This document shows positions 23,551 through 33,250 of a stretch of 38,858 bases of DNA, piece by piece; positions within the stretch are counted from its first letter, which is position 1; the number at the start of each line of letters is the position of its first letter. Made by a program: the position numbers and the translations under genes. The notes below the pieces were generated by a model, which did no database searches, was not told where the DNA came from, and saw nothing but the letters and a program-made list of their open reading frames with translations. Source of the stretch: Lachnospiraceae bacterium (lineage in GTDB: Bacteria; Bacillota; Clostridia; Lachnospirales; Lachnospiraceae); assembly GCA_017439665.1 (NCBI GenBank), contig JAFSIS010000036.1, positions 1 to 38,858 on the forward strand, written 5' to 3'.

Positions 23551-25284
23551 GTGAAAAAGCTACTTCGTTTTTTACATGGATATCAAAAAGAAAGTATATT
23601 GGGCCCATTATTCAAGCTGCTGGAAGCCACTCTGGAGCTGTTCGTACCGCTGGTAGTGGCCTCACTGATCGATGTGGGAATCGGGACGGGTGACAGAGGA
23701 TATATTTTCAGGATGTTTGTTTACCTGATCCTTCTGGGGCTGATCGGTCTCTTATTTTCAGTCACAGCCCAGTATTTTGCGGCCAGGGCGGCAGTAGGCT
23801 TCGTGAAAAAGATCCGTCAGGCATTGTTTGCCCATATGGAGAGTCTTTCCTACAAAGAGATTGACCGGCTGGGAACCTCCAATATGATCACCCGGATGAC
23901 CAGTGATGTGAATCAGGTTCAGTCAGGAATGAACCTGACTCTGCGGCTTTTGCTCCGTTCTCCCTTTGTGGTGGCCGGAGCCTTTGTCATGGCCTGGCAG
24001 ATCGACCGTCAGGTAGCCTGGCGGCTGGGTCTAACTATTCTCGTCTTGACGCTGATCGTTTTTGGCATCATGTTTCTGACTATTCCTCTTTACAAAAAAG
24101 TACAGCAGAAGGTGGATCGGGTGCTGGCGGCAACCAGAGAGAATCTGGTGGGAGTCAGGGTGATTCGTGCCTTTGGCATGGAGGAAGAGGAAATCCGGGA
24201 GTTTTCCGAAAAGCAGAAGGAGCTGACCGGTGCACAGATCTTTGTGGGAAGAATATCGGCTCTTTTAAATCCCTTAAGCTATGTGGTCATTAATATGGGA
24301 ATTGCCCTGATGATCTGGAAAGGGGCCTTGCAGGTGGAAGCGGGGTTGCTTACCCAGGGAGCAGTGGTGGCACTTTATAATTATATGGCACAGATCCTGG
24401 AGGAGCTGATCAAGCTGGCTAATATGATCATCAATCTGACCAAAGCTGTGGCCTGTGGAAACCGCATCCAGGAGGTTTTCGAGCTGGAAAGCAGCCAGTA
24501 CTATCCAAAAGAGACTGAGGGAATACCGGATAAAACCGTACCCCAGGTGATTTTTGATCAGGTCAGTCTGAAATATTCCGAAGGAGGTGAAAAATCCCTC
24601 AACCACATTTCTTTTTCCGTACTGAAAGGGATGACAGTGGGGATCATCGGTGGAACGGGAAGCGGAAAAACCTCCCTGGTGAATCTTATCCCCCGGTTTT
24701 ATGATGCCACTGGGGGAAAAGTATTTATTGAAGGAATTGAGGTTTCCCGCTACAGCAAAAAAGAGTTGAGGAATAAGATCGGTGTGGTTCCTCAAACTTC
24801 TGTTCTGGTAAAAGGAAGCATAGCAGAGAATCTTTGTTGGGGAAATGCGAATGCCGGAGAGAAAGAGCTTTGGGAAGCTCTGGAAATCGCCCAGGCAAAG
24901 GAAATGGTGGAGAGTAAGGAGGGAAAGCTGGACTTTCCCATTGCACAGAACGGAAGAAATCTTTCCGGCGGACAGAGGCAGCGTCTGACCATTGCCAGAG
25001 CCCTGGTGAAGAAGCCGGAAATCCTGATTCTGGATGACAGCTCATCGGCCCTGGACTATGCTACGGATGCAGCCCTTAGAAAGGCTTTGGCAGGAATGCA
25101 GGACAGGCCCACGGTATTCATCGTTTCCCAGAGAACCATATCCATTCAGCATGCGGATCTTATTCTGGTACTTGAAGATGGTGAACTGGTGGGAAGGGGT
25201 ACCCATGAAACACTGCTGAGAAGCTGTAAGGTATATGAAGAGATCTATGCCTCCCAATTTAAACAGGAGGTAAATGCTTTATGA
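23551..25284 (+). CDS. ABC exporter half-transporter, degenerate ATPase site
   Basis: This protein has 577 residues from GTG 23551; GGGAG at 23537-23541 is the likeliest ribosome site. Six membrane helices (residues 1 to about 310) are followed by an ATP-binding domain with Walker A GGTGSGKT near 367 and signature LSGGQ near 470. The catalytic Glu after Walker B is Asp (ILILDDSSSALD), and the switch His is Gln (VSQRT). These changes match the degenerate subunit of heterodimeric exporters such as TM287/288, LmrCD and BmrCD. Its stop overlaps the next gene's start (ATGA), so the two are made together. The substrate is unknown; multidrug or lipid-type export is typical. Confidence 0.93.
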   Translation: MKKLLRFLHGYQKESILGPLFKLLEATLELFVPLVVASLIDVGIGTGDRGYIFRMFVYLILLGLIGLLFSVTAQYFAARAAVGFVKKIRQALFAHMESLSYKEIDRLGTSNMITRMTSDVNQVQSGMNLTLRLLLRSPFVVAGAFVMAWQIDRQVAWRLGLTILVLTLIVFGIMFLTIPLYKKVQQKVDRVLAATRENLVGVRVIRAFGMEEEEIREFSEKQKELTGAQIFVGRISALLNPLSYVVINMGIALMIWKGALQVEAGLLTQGAVVALYNYMAQILEELIKLANMIINLTKAVACGNRIQEVFELESSQYYPKETEGIPDKTVPQVIFDQVSLKYSEGGEKSLNHISFSVLKGMTVGIIGGTGSGKTSLVNLIPRFYDATGGKVFIEGIEVSRYSKKELRNKIGVVPQTSVLVKGSIAENLCWGNANAGEKELWEALEIAQAKEMVESKEGKLDFPIAQNGRNLSGGQRQRLTIARALVKKPEILILDDSSSALDYATDAALRKALAGMQDRPTVFIVSQRTISIQHADLILVLEDGELVGRGTHETLLRSCKVYEEIYASQFKQEVNAL

Positions 25285-27014
25285 AAAAGACGCAGACAGA
25301 AACCTTGAAAAAGGTCTGGAATTATCTGAAGAGCTATCGTATGCAGATCGTCAGTTCCCTGCTTTTAGCAGGAGTTGTGGTAGCCACCACTCTGTATGCC
25401 CCTATTCTGGTGGGACAGGCAGTGGACCATATCGCAGACCGGGGAAAGGTGGAGTTTTCGGTGGTAAGCCGTATACTGCTTCGGCTGGTGGCAGTATCGC
25501 TGATTACCGGAGGCTGTCAGTGGATCATGAATCTGTTGAACAACCGGATCGTTTATCATGTGGTCCGGGATATTCGTAAGGATGTGTTTGGCCGTTTACA
25601 GAGGCTGCCCTTAAGGTTTATGGATAACCATCCCCATGGGGATGTGGTCAGTCGTGTGATCTCTGATGCGGACCAGTTTGCAGATGGCCTTCTGCTGGGG
25701 TTCACCCAGTTGTTTACCGGTGTGATCACCATTCTGGGAACCCTGCTGTTCATGCTTTCCCTGAATCCCTGGATCACTCTGGTGGTGGTCTGTCTGACCC
25801 CCTTATCCCTTTTGGTGGCAAATTATATTGCGAAAAGTACCTTTTCCTTTTTTAAAGAACAGTCTGCCATTCGGGGTGTGCAGACTGCCTGCGTGGATGA
25901 GCTGATTGGGAATCAGAAGGTGGTACAGGCATTTTTGCAGGAAGAGCGGGCTTTAGAGCAATTTGAAGAAATCAATGAACGACTGGAAAAGAGTTCTCTA
26001 AAGGCCATTTTCTTTTCTTCACTGACCAATCCCTGTACCCGGTTTATCAATAGTATCGTATATGCGGCTGTGGCCCTGAGCGGGGCATATGCTGCCATAC
26101 AGGGAAGGATTTCCATTGGTGACCTGACCTGCTTTTTAAGCTATGCCAAGCAGTATACGAAGCCCTTTAATGAGATTTCCGGAGTAGTGACGGAGCTGCA
26201 GAATGCCATTGCCTGTGCTGGACGGCTCTTTGCCCTGCTGGAGGAAGCAGAACAGGTGCCGGATAGGGAAGATGCTCTGGTTTTAAAAGAGGTAAAAGGG
26301 GAGATTTCCTTTGAGCAGGTCAGCTTCTCCTATGTGCCCGAGAAGCCTTTGATTGAAGCGGTAAGCCTGAAGGCAGGGCCAGGGGAGAAAATTGCCATTG
26401 TGGGGCCTACAGGCTGTGGAAAGACTACATTGATCAATCTGTTGATGCGCTTTTATGATGTTACTGATGGCCGGATAACGGCGGATGGACGGGACATCCG
26501 GGACTATACCCGTAAAAGTCTTAGGGCAGGCTTCGGTATGGTGCTGCAGGATACCTGGCTGAAAGAAGGAACAGTTCTGGAGAATATCTCTATGGGAAAC
26601 CGGAAGGCCACCAGGGAAGAGGTTGTTCAGGCAGCCAGGGCGGCCCATGCCCACAGCTTTATCAAAAGGCTTCCCCAGGGCTATGATACCTGGCTTTCGG
26701 AAAACGGCGGAGGACTTTCCCAGGGGCAGAAACAGTTAATCTGTATCGCCAGGATCATGCTGGTCATGCCCCCTGTTCTGATTCTGGATGAGGCCACCTC
26801 TTCCATTGACACCAGAACGGAATTGAAGATTCAGGAAGCCTTTGGGCGGCTTATGGAGGGCAGGGTCAGCTTCATCGTTGCCCATCGGCTTTCCACCATT
26901 AAGGATGCAGACCGGATCCTGGTGATGAAGGATGGAAACATTATCGAACAGGGGAATCATCTGCAGCTGTTGGAGAAAAAAGGCTTTTATTATCAGCTTT
27001 ACCATAGTGACTGA
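25281..27014 (+). CDS. ABC exporter half-transporter, canonical ATPase site
   Basis: This protein has 577 residues, the same length as its partner. Six membrane helices precede an ATP-binding domain with Walker A GPTGCGKTT near 374, Walker B ILDEATSS with the catalytic Glu near 503, and the switch His in VAHRLSTI. The signature reads LSQGQ instead of LSGGQ. In a heterodimer that altered signature faces the degenerate Walker motifs of the partner, leaving one fully active site. It overlaps the preceding gene by 4 nt, so it is probably a fixed pair that exports one substrate across the cytoplasmic membrane. Confidence 0.95.
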   Translation: MKKTQTETLKKVWNYLKSYRMQIVSSLLLAGVVVATTLYAPILVGQAVDHIADRGKVEFSVVSRILLRLVAVSLITGGCQWIMNLLNNRIVYHVVRDIRKDVFGRLQRLPLRFMDNHPHGDVVSRVISDADQFADGLLLGFTQLFTGVITILGTLLFMLSLNPWITLVVVCLTPLSLLVANYIAKSTFSFFKEQSAIRGVQTACVDELIGNQKVVQAFLQEERALEQFEEINERLEKSSLKAIFFSSLTNPCTRFINSIVYAAVALSGAYAAIQGRISIGDLTCFLSYAKQYTKPFNEISGVVTELQNAIACAGRLFALLEEAEQVPDREDALVLKEVKGEISFEQVSFSYVPEKPLIEAVSLKAGPGEKIAIVGPTGCGKTTLINLLMRFYDVTDGRITADGRDIRDYTRKSLRAGFGMVLQDTWLKEGTVLENISMGNRKATREEVVQAARAAHAHSFIKRLPQGYDTWLSENGGGLSQGQKQLICIARIMLVMPPVLILDEATSSIDTRTELKIQEAFGRLMEGRVSFIVAHRLSTIKDADRILVMKDGNIIEQGNHLQLLEKKGFYYQLYHSD

Positions 27015-27110
27015 TTTAGTCGATAAGTTAGTATAAGAGATGCTGTATGAGAAAAATATCCGGGTATAGAAATAAAAAACAGACATAGATTTAGAAGGAA
27101 AAGCAAATCA

Positions 27111-28388
27111 ATGGGAATTTTAACTATGTCGAAAAAATCATACCGGATATTTTTCTTTTTTTTGTGGGTATTCATACTGATTCCGTCGGTTCTTGCCCAT
27201 GCAGGGCAGGAGGAGGGGCCGGGAACCCTTTATGCCCACAGTGCGGTCCTGATGGATGCCTCCTCGGGAAGAGTTTTGTATGAAAAAAACGGTCAGGAGT
27301 TTCTTGCCAATGCCAGCACAACGAAGATCCTGACCTGTATACTGGCGTTGGAGGAAGGGAAGCTGGAAGATCTGGTTTCGGTATCAGCCTATGCAGCCTC
27401 CATGCCCGATGTACAGCTGAATATCCGGGAAGGAGAATACTATCTTCTGGAGGATCTGCTGTATTCTCTGATGCTGGAATCCCATAATGATTCTGCAGTA
27501 GCCATTGCTGAGCACATTGCAGGAAGCTGCCAGGCATTTTCTCAAAAAATGAATGAAAAGGCAAGACAGATAGGCTGTAAAGACAGCTGGTTTATTACGC
27601 CCAACGGTTTGGATGCCAGTCAGACCCTTACCCTGACAACGGGAGGGACGGTTACAAAGGAGCATGGCACCACAGCTAAGGAGCTGGCATTGATCATGCG
27701 CTATTGCCTGGAAGAATCACCGGCTGTAGAGGAGTTTCTGAAAATTACCAGGACATCAAATTACAGCTTCTGCAATAAGATCCTGTCAGAAAAGGGGGAA
27801 GTATCCGATGGTGCCCGCAGCTTCAGCTGCCAGAACCATAATTCTTTTTTGCAGATGATGGAGGGGGCCTTAAGCGGAAAAACCGGCTTTACTTCCAAAG
27901 CAGGCTATTGCTATATCGGAGCCCTGAAGCAGGATGAGAGAACCTATATCGTTGCCCTGTTAGCCTGCGGCTGGCCGGGAAATCGAACCTACAAGTGGAA
28001 GGATACCAGACAGCTGATGGAATATGGTCTGGACACCTTTGAACTGCATTCTGTAGAGGAGCTGGAGCTTAACTGGGAGGAAATTCTTCTTTCTCCGGTT
28101 GAAGAGGGACAGGGAGAAAAGATCGGAGAAGAGATTTTTATCCATCTGGAAAGAAGTAGTGATGAAGAAATACCTGAGGTTTTACTGAAAGCTGAGGAAA
28201 AGTTAACGGCAAAGGTGGAAAAAAAGCCTCTTACAGCGCCGATAAAAAGGGGGGAGAAGGCCGGAGAGATAAGTTATTATATTAATGAAGAAAAGTGGAA
28301 AAGTGAAAGTCTGAATGCTGGACAAAGCGTATCCAAAATAGATCCTGTTTGGTGTCTGAAATGCTGTTTTGACTTACTATGGATGTAA
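27111..28388 (+). CDS. Second D-alanyl-D-alanine carboxypeptidase (peptidase S11)
   Basis: This 425-residue enzyme has a hydrophobic signal peptide (residues 12-29) and intact motifs STTK (S69, K72), SHN (124-126) and KTG (257-259). It differs clearly from the paralogue at 20042: SHN replaces SGN, and an insertion rich in Thr/Gly (LTLTTGGTVTKEHGTT, about 173-188) follows the second motif. It keeps a C-terminal beta domain but has no clear basic amphipathic anchor and ends with two Cys (CLKCCFDLLWM). The ribosome site GAAGGA is 11 nt before ATG 27111; an alternative ATG at 27126 is possible. It follows the exporter genes by 96 nt, and I see no terminator between. Confidence 0.92.
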   Translation: MGILTMSKKSYRIFFFFLWVFILIPSVLAHAGQEEGPGTLYAHSAVLMDASSGRVLYEKNGQEFLANASTTKILTCILALEEGKLEDLVSVSAYAASMPDVQLNIREGEYYLLEDLLYSLMLESHNDSAVAIAEHIAGSCQAFSQKMNEKARQIGCKDSWFITPNGLDASQTLTLTTGGTVTKEHGTTAKELALIMRYCLEESPAVEEFLKITRTSNYSFCNKILSEKGEVSDGARSFSCQNHNSFLQMMEGALSGKTGFTSKAGYCYIGALKQDERTYIVALLACGWPGNRTYKWKDTRQLMEYGLDTFELHSVEELELNWEEILLSPVEEGQGEKIGEEIFIHLERSSDEEIPEVLLKAEEKLTAKVEKKPLTAPIKRGEKAGEISYYINEEKWKSESLNAGQSVSKIDPVWCLKCCFDLLWM

Positions 28389-28423
28389 ACTGGCAATATT
28401 TTACATAAAATAATAAAAAAACA

Positions 28424-28452
28424 ATGAAATTTCATGAAAAATATATTATAAT
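28424..28452 (+). promoter_or_regulatory. Probable promoter of the solute-binding/EAL gene
   Basis: ATGAAA (28424-28429) and TATAAT (28447-28452) are 17 nt apart, about 37 nt before the start codon, in A+T-rich DNA. Confidence 0.6.
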
Positions 28453-28488
28453 GGCCTTGTATTTTATTATGAGAAGGGAAGAAAGTTA

Positions 28489-31395
28489 ATGAAAAAAATT
28501 CTCTTTCTTAGTCTGTGCATATTGTTATTACTTGCTATTCCTGCACATCAGGCACGGGCTTTGGAAGCAGGAGAGGAAGAAAAAACCATAGTCGTAGGCT
28601 GGTATGAGCAGGATGGCTACATGAAGGAAGATGAAAGCGGGAAAATAACCGGTTTCGGCATAGATTATCTGAATGCGATCTCTCAATATACTGACTGGGA
28701 TTATCAGTTTGTGAAAGGGAGCAGAAAACAATGTCTGACCTGGCTGGAATCAGGGCAGATCGATCTGCTTTCACCGATCAGCACCACATTGGAGCTTTCC
28801 AATGCAAAAACGGCTTCAACAGTTATTGGAGATGATTATGGTTATATTTATAAGCTGAGTAATAATTTTGATCTGTGCTATGAGCATGCAAGGCAGATGA
28901 GAAACGTTACTCTCGGAATCAAGCGGGACAGCGGAGTAGAGGAGAATCTCGAACAATATTGTGAAAAAAACAACATATCTTTCTATGAAATCGTTTATTT
29001 TGATGATATGGAAGAAATGCTGAGTCAGCTTGCCGATGAAAAAATTGATGCCATAGTTACCGACTCTTTTGTAAGTCTGTCCAATCTGAAGGTTATAGGC
29101 AGATTTTATAATGGACAGGTAACCTTTGCTTCGTCTGATGAGGCTGTTCTGACTGAGCTGAACGATGCCATGGAAAAGATAAAGATGAATAATCCCGGCT
29201 TTACAGAAGATCTGCGCGAGTTGTATTTTGCAGAAGCCTCCAATAACAATTTGGAATATTCCTGGACGGAGAGAGTTTTCCTGGATACAGATCAGGTCTA
29301 TAATGTTGCTCTTTGTGCAGATCAGTATCCCATCTGTTATCGGCTGGGGACAGACAGTGGCTATAAAGGAATTGCACTGGAGGTACTTAAAAAGATCGAA
29401 TATCATACAGGGCTTGAATTCCAGATCAGCTATGTGACCAGCTTTGCCGAGGGTGAAGAACTGTTGCGAAACGGCGAGGTGGATATTCTGGGAAGTTGTG
29501 TAATGTCTAATAACGGGCTCCAGGGGATCTCCAGGAATCTGGACCAGGGTGTGGTAGAAGAGTATACTTCCTCATTTTATGAAATAGGGTTGGCTTTTGT
29601 GGGAAATCGTGACCTGAAGATGAGTGATGCCTTAAAAATTGCTGTGCCGGAATATTTTTCACAGGGATTGGAGGGGATCAAGTCCCAGTACCCGCAGTAT
29701 GAGTTTTTGGTCTATGAGAATGATATGGCCTGCTTTGATGCTATTTTGAGTAATGAGGCAGACGCTGCCATACAGTCGGACCTGAAGGTAAATGAGCTGT
29801 CTGTATATGAAAAATACAAGGATATTCAAAATCTGAAATATATTCCGGGCAACTTTATCACTTCTTTTGTTATTCATGATGAAAATGGCCTGCTGCTTGG
29901 TATATTGAATAAAGCGATTAACAGTATTTCGGAAAGCAGCAGAGTGAGTATCATCAATAACAATATTCAGCATATTTCTGTTGGACAGTTTTCCTTCTGG
30001 GATTTTCTCTCTCAGTATAGTGAATATCTGATTGCCGGTGTTTTACTGCTGTTTCTTTTAAATTACGGGCAGGGATATTACCGGAAGTATAAGATCGAGC
30101 TGAAGAATAAGGAAATCGCCTACAGAGACAGTGTAGCAAACATCAGCAGCATGGAAAAATTCAGGCTGGATGTCACACCGATCCTCCAGAGTGGGGAAAG
30201 GGATAATTATTATGTTCTGGCAGTGGATGTGGACAAGTTTAAGGTAGTCAACGATCTTTACGGCTATGAACAGGGAGACCGGGTGATTGCTTTTTTGGCC
30301 AGGATATTGAAGCAGGACCTGGGAGAAGAGGATTATATTACCAGAAGCAATGCAGATAATTTTGTGGTTTTTAAGCACAGTAATTCTATTCTGGATGTGG
30401 AGAAATATCTGAAGGATGTGTTTTCTACCGTAGAGACTATGCTGACTGCCCAGAAAACCCATTATCACCTGATCCTTAAAGCGGGAATCTATCATCTGGA
30501 AGCGGGAGACGACAATCTTTCCAGCACTATTGATAAAGCGAATCTTGCAAAGAGTAGTATCGAAAGAAGCCATAAAAGCTCCTATCGGATCTATGAAGAA
30601 CATATGCGTCAGCAGAATATTTTCGCCAAGTATCTGGAAAATGAAATGGATGATGCATTGAATACGGGGCAGTTTTGCGTTTATCTGCAGCCCCAGGTGG
30701 ATTTTAAGACCAGGACGGTAGTCAGCGCAGAGGCCCTTGTCCGCTGGAAACATCCCAGAGATGGAATGATCCCTCCGGATCAGTTTATTCCAATTTTTGA
30801 AAAGAACGGATTTATTAACCGACTGGACTTTTATGTCTGGGAGGAGTCGATGAAAACCTTGGCCAGATGGCGTGAACAGGGAAAGCATATGGTACCCATT
30901 GCCATCAACCTGTCCCGTATTGATGTGCAGAATGATCAGCTGGTGGATGAACTCAGAGGTCTCATGGATAAGTACGGCCTGGAAAGCCGTTGGATAAAAA
31001 CCGAATTGACAGAGAGCATCTGTATTGACGGAGATACCCTGATGCTGAAAAGAATGCAGGAATTAAAGCAGCTGGGGCTGAAAATAGCCGTAGATGATTT
31101 TGGTTCAGGCTATTCTTCGCTGCATCTGTTAAAAAAGATGCCCATCGATATTTTGAAAATTGATAAAAGCTTTTTGGATTTTGAGCTGGAAATGGATGTT
31201 CGGGATGAAATTGTGATCCGGGACATTGTGGAAATGGGTAAACACCTGGAGCTGCAGATTATTGCAGAAGGTGTGGAAACTGCTGAACAGAGTGAGTTCC
31301 TGGAAAGGATCGGCTGTGATATTGCACAGGGATATTATTATGGAAAGCCTATGCCGGTAGACCAATTTGAAGTTTTTCTGGCCAAGAACCATTAG
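28489..31395 (+). CDS. Transmembrane cyclic-di-GMP phosphodiesterase with two extracellular solute-binding domains
   Basis: This 968-residue protein starts with a signal peptide (residues 1-25). Two amino-acid-binding type (SBP_bac_3) domains follow at about 32-250 and 270-505, a membrane helix at 513-530, a GGDEF domain at about 560-700 and an EAL domain at about 715-965. The GGDEF motif is degenerate (SNADNF at 620-625), so synthesis of cyclic-di-GMP is unlikely. The EAL domain is complete: EAL 748-750, N807, E839, the DD pair 869-870, KID 890-892, E927 and Q947. The protein should sense a small molecule outside and hydrolyse cyclic-di-GMP inside. GAAGGGAAG precedes the ATG. A binding lipoprotein gene follows after 14 nt and is probably co-transcribed. 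Confidence 0.92.
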   Translation: MKKILFLSLCILLLLAIPAHQARALEAGEEEKTIVVGWYEQDGYMKEDESGKITGFGIDYLNAISQYTDWDYQFVKGSRKQCLTWLESGQIDLLSPISTTLELSNAKTASTVIGDDYGYIYKLSNNFDLCYEHARQMRNVTLGIKRDSGVEENLEQYCEKNNISFYEIVYFDDMEEMLSQLADEKIDAIVTDSFVSLSNLKVIGRFYNGQVTFASSDEAVLTELNDAMEKIKMNNPGFTEDLRELYFAEASNNNLEYSWTERVFLDTDQVYNVALCADQYPICYRLGTDSGYKGIALEVLKKIEYHTGLEFQISYVTSFAEGEELLRNGEVDILGSCVMSNNGLQGISRNLDQGVVEEYTSSFYEIGLAFVGNRDLKMSDALKIAVPEYFSQGLEGIKSQYPQYEFLVYENDMACFDAILSNEADAAIQSDLKVNELSVYEKYKDIQNLKYIPGNFITSFVIHDENGLLLGILNKAINSISESSRVSIINNNIQHISVGQFSFWDFLSQYSEYLIAGVLLLFLLNYGQGYYRKYKIELKNKEIAYRDSVANISSMEKFRLDVTPILQSGERDNYYVLAVDVDKFKVVNDLYGYEQGDRVIAFLARILKQDLGEEDYITRSNADNFVVFKHSNSILDVEKYLKDVFSTVETMLTAQKTHYHLILKAGIYHLEAGDDNLSSTIDKANLAKSSIERSHKSSYRIYEEHMRQQNIFAKYLENEMDDALNTGQFCVYLQPQVDFKTRTVVSAEALVRWKHPRDGMIPPDQFIPIFEKNGFINRLDFYVWEESMKTLARWREQGKHMVPIAINLSRIDVQNDQLVDELRGLMDKYGLESRWIKTELTESICIDGDTLMLKRMQELKQLGLKIAVDDFGSGYSSLHLLKKMPIDILKIDKSFLDFELEMDVRDEIVIRDIVEMGKHLELQIIAEGVETAEQSEFLERIGCDIAQGYYYGKPMPVDQFEVFLAKNH

Positions 31396-31409
31396 CCTGG
31401 AGGTGTGAA

Positions 31410-33077
31410 ATGATACAGAAGAAACGCCGTATTGCAATTTTCCTTTTGCTTATTCTCATGGTGGGTATCGTTTTAACGGCTTGCAGTATGGCTGAATATG
31501 ATTCGAAAAATACAGGGGAGAAGAGTAAGGAAGCAGTTCTTCTGGGGCCGGAGGAGGAAATGGTAGTGGCCGTTAATGTGGATGGCAATTCTCCTCAGCT
31601 GACTCTGTCCAGTGTTTGGATGAATCGTTCAGAGTTTTGGGGAAGTCTGATGTTCAGAGGGCTTTTTATTGCGAAGGATAATATCAATGATGTGGAAATG
31701 GATCTGTGCAAAGAATATGCGGTTTCTCCGGATGGATTGGTTTATGTATTTACAATCCAGAATGATGTCTTTTGGCATGATGGTGAGCTTTTGACCATAG
31801 AGGATGTGATCTGGACCATAGAGACCTATTTAAAGATGCAGCAGGTCAACGGTTATGTTTCCCAGGGGCTGAAAGCAATTCAGGGAGCAGAGGAATGGAT
31901 TGCCGGTGGAGCAGACTCACTTTCCGGTCTGGAGGTGGATGGAGATGATCTGACGATCCATCTGAAAGAAATGGATGAGGAATTCCTTTCTGCGCTTGCC
32001 CAGCTTGCTATTTTGCCCAAACATTGCTTTAAAGAAACGGCGGTGGAGGATATTCCTTCCTCCGATTTCTGGAAACTGCCCATTGGGAATGGCCCTTATA
32101 AAATGGTCAGTAATGAGAATAATGAGGCAGTTCTGGTCTATAATGATCAATATACGGAAACGCATCCCGGTATTCAGCAGATCCGGTATAAGGTTGTGAA
32201 TCCCACAGATCCGGGAGAATTTGATTTGACCTTTACCTCTGATCCGGAGGTGGTCAGCCGTTACCAGGCTGATCCTGATTATGAAGTGGTTCCGGCTGCC
32301 AATCTTTATTACCGTTATCTGATCTTTAATCTGGATTGCCGGACGGGAGAAAGGGATGGTCGTCTGGATGACGAAAGGGTCAGGCAGGCACTGATGTATG
32401 GCCTGGACAGAAGGAGTATTATCAACAATATCTATAAGGGAACAGCGATCAATATCGACTGTGGAATACCGGAATATGATTCCTGGTACGTAGAAAAATC
32501 AGATGATGAAGTAGGCTACAGACTGGCATTGGCAAAAGAGATGCTTATGGAAGCCGGTTTTGATTTTGAAGAGCCACTAATACTCACCAGATATAATTCA
32601 GATGAGTTATCCGTAAAATTACTGGAGGAGATAGCCGGCTGCTGGGAGGCCATAGGAATAAAAACCGAGATCATCCCTGTGGAAACGACTGACACGGATA
32701 AATTGTTCGTGGAAGCAGACTGGTATGATGTAGCCCTTAAGAATCTTGCAGCAGTAGAGTATGATGAATGGTATTATGAATACTCCAGTAAGAATGTATT
32801 ATTTTCTAATATTTATCAGAATCGTGACAGATTTGATGCTCTGCTGCAAAGCCTGGATGACGCCAGCTGGGCATATGAAAAGAACATGCTTTATCGTGAG
32901 ATTCAAAGTATGGAAACCAGCCTGGTCTATAAAATTCCTTTGGCCATTACTCCTCAATATGTCATTTATCGGAAAGAGAAGCTGGATATACCTTTGAAGG
33001 AATTTCCCAACATGTGGTATTATTATGATCTGAGTCTGGCACAATGGAAAATTATCTCGAATAAGACTGATAATTAA
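31410..33077 (+). CDS. Orphan oligopeptide-binding type lipoprotein (SBP family 5)
   Basis: This 555-residue lipoprotein has a signal peptide and lipobox LTAC with Cys 25. The mature part is a family 5 solute-binding protein (CKEYAVSPDGLVYVFTI, then FWHDGELLTIEDV, GNGPYKMVS and DDERVRQALMYGLDR), which normally captures peptides or nickel for an ABC importer. No permease or ATPase gene is nearby. It lies 14 nt after the solute-binding/EAL gene, with GGAGGTG upstream of its start, and a strong terminator follows. It may present ligand to the membrane phosphodiesterase, or serve an importer elsewhere. The family call is firm; the partner is inference. Confidence 0.88.
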   Translation: MIQKKRRIAIFLLLILMVGIVLTACSMAEYDSKNTGEKSKEAVLLGPEEEMVVAVNVDGNSPQLTLSSVWMNRSEFWGSLMFRGLFIAKDNINDVEMDLCKEYAVSPDGLVYVFTIQNDVFWHDGELLTIEDVIWTIETYLKMQQVNGYVSQGLKAIQGAEEWIAGGADSLSGLEVDGDDLTIHLKEMDEEFLSALAQLAILPKHCFKETAVEDIPSSDFWKLPIGNGPYKMVSNENNEAVLVYNDQYTETHPGIQQIRYKVVNPTDPGEFDLTFTSDPEVVSRYQADPDYEVVPAANLYYRYLIFNLDCRTGERDGRLDDERVRQALMYGLDRRSIINNIYKGTAINIDCGIPEYDSWYVEKSDDEVGYRLALAKEMLMEAGFDFEEPLILTRYNSDELSVKLLEEIAGCWEAIGIKTEIIPVETTDTDKLFVEADWYDVALKNLAAVEYDEWYYEYSSKNVLFSNIYQNRDRFDALLQSLDDASWAYEKNMLYREIQSMETSLVYKIPLAITPQYVIYRKEKLDIPLKEFPNMWYYYDLSLAQWKIISNKTDN

Positions 33078-33099
33078 GTAAACTGGATAAGAATTGTAT

Positions 33100-33147
33100 A
33101 AAATAGAGAAGAAAAATATCGCATTTTTCTTCTCTATTTTACTTTTT
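33100..33147 (+). terminator. Strong terminator after the solute-binding pair
   Basis: A 17-bp perfect stem (33100-33116 with 33124-33140) with a 7-nt loop is followed by ACTTTTT. It ends the two-gene signalling unit 22 nt after the stop. Between it and 33251 I see the imperfect inverted repeat GTGAGAAA/TTTCAC (33187-33202) and a TATATT at 33175 without a good -35 box, so the promoter of the decarboxylase operon is unclear. Confidence 0.92.
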
Positions 33148-33250
33148 CCCCTTTTTATTTTCTCTTTTCTGTGCTATATTTACAGTGTGAGAAAAATTTC
33201 ACAAAATGTAGTCTTAGTTACCAATTTTACAATATATGGAGGGCAAAGAG

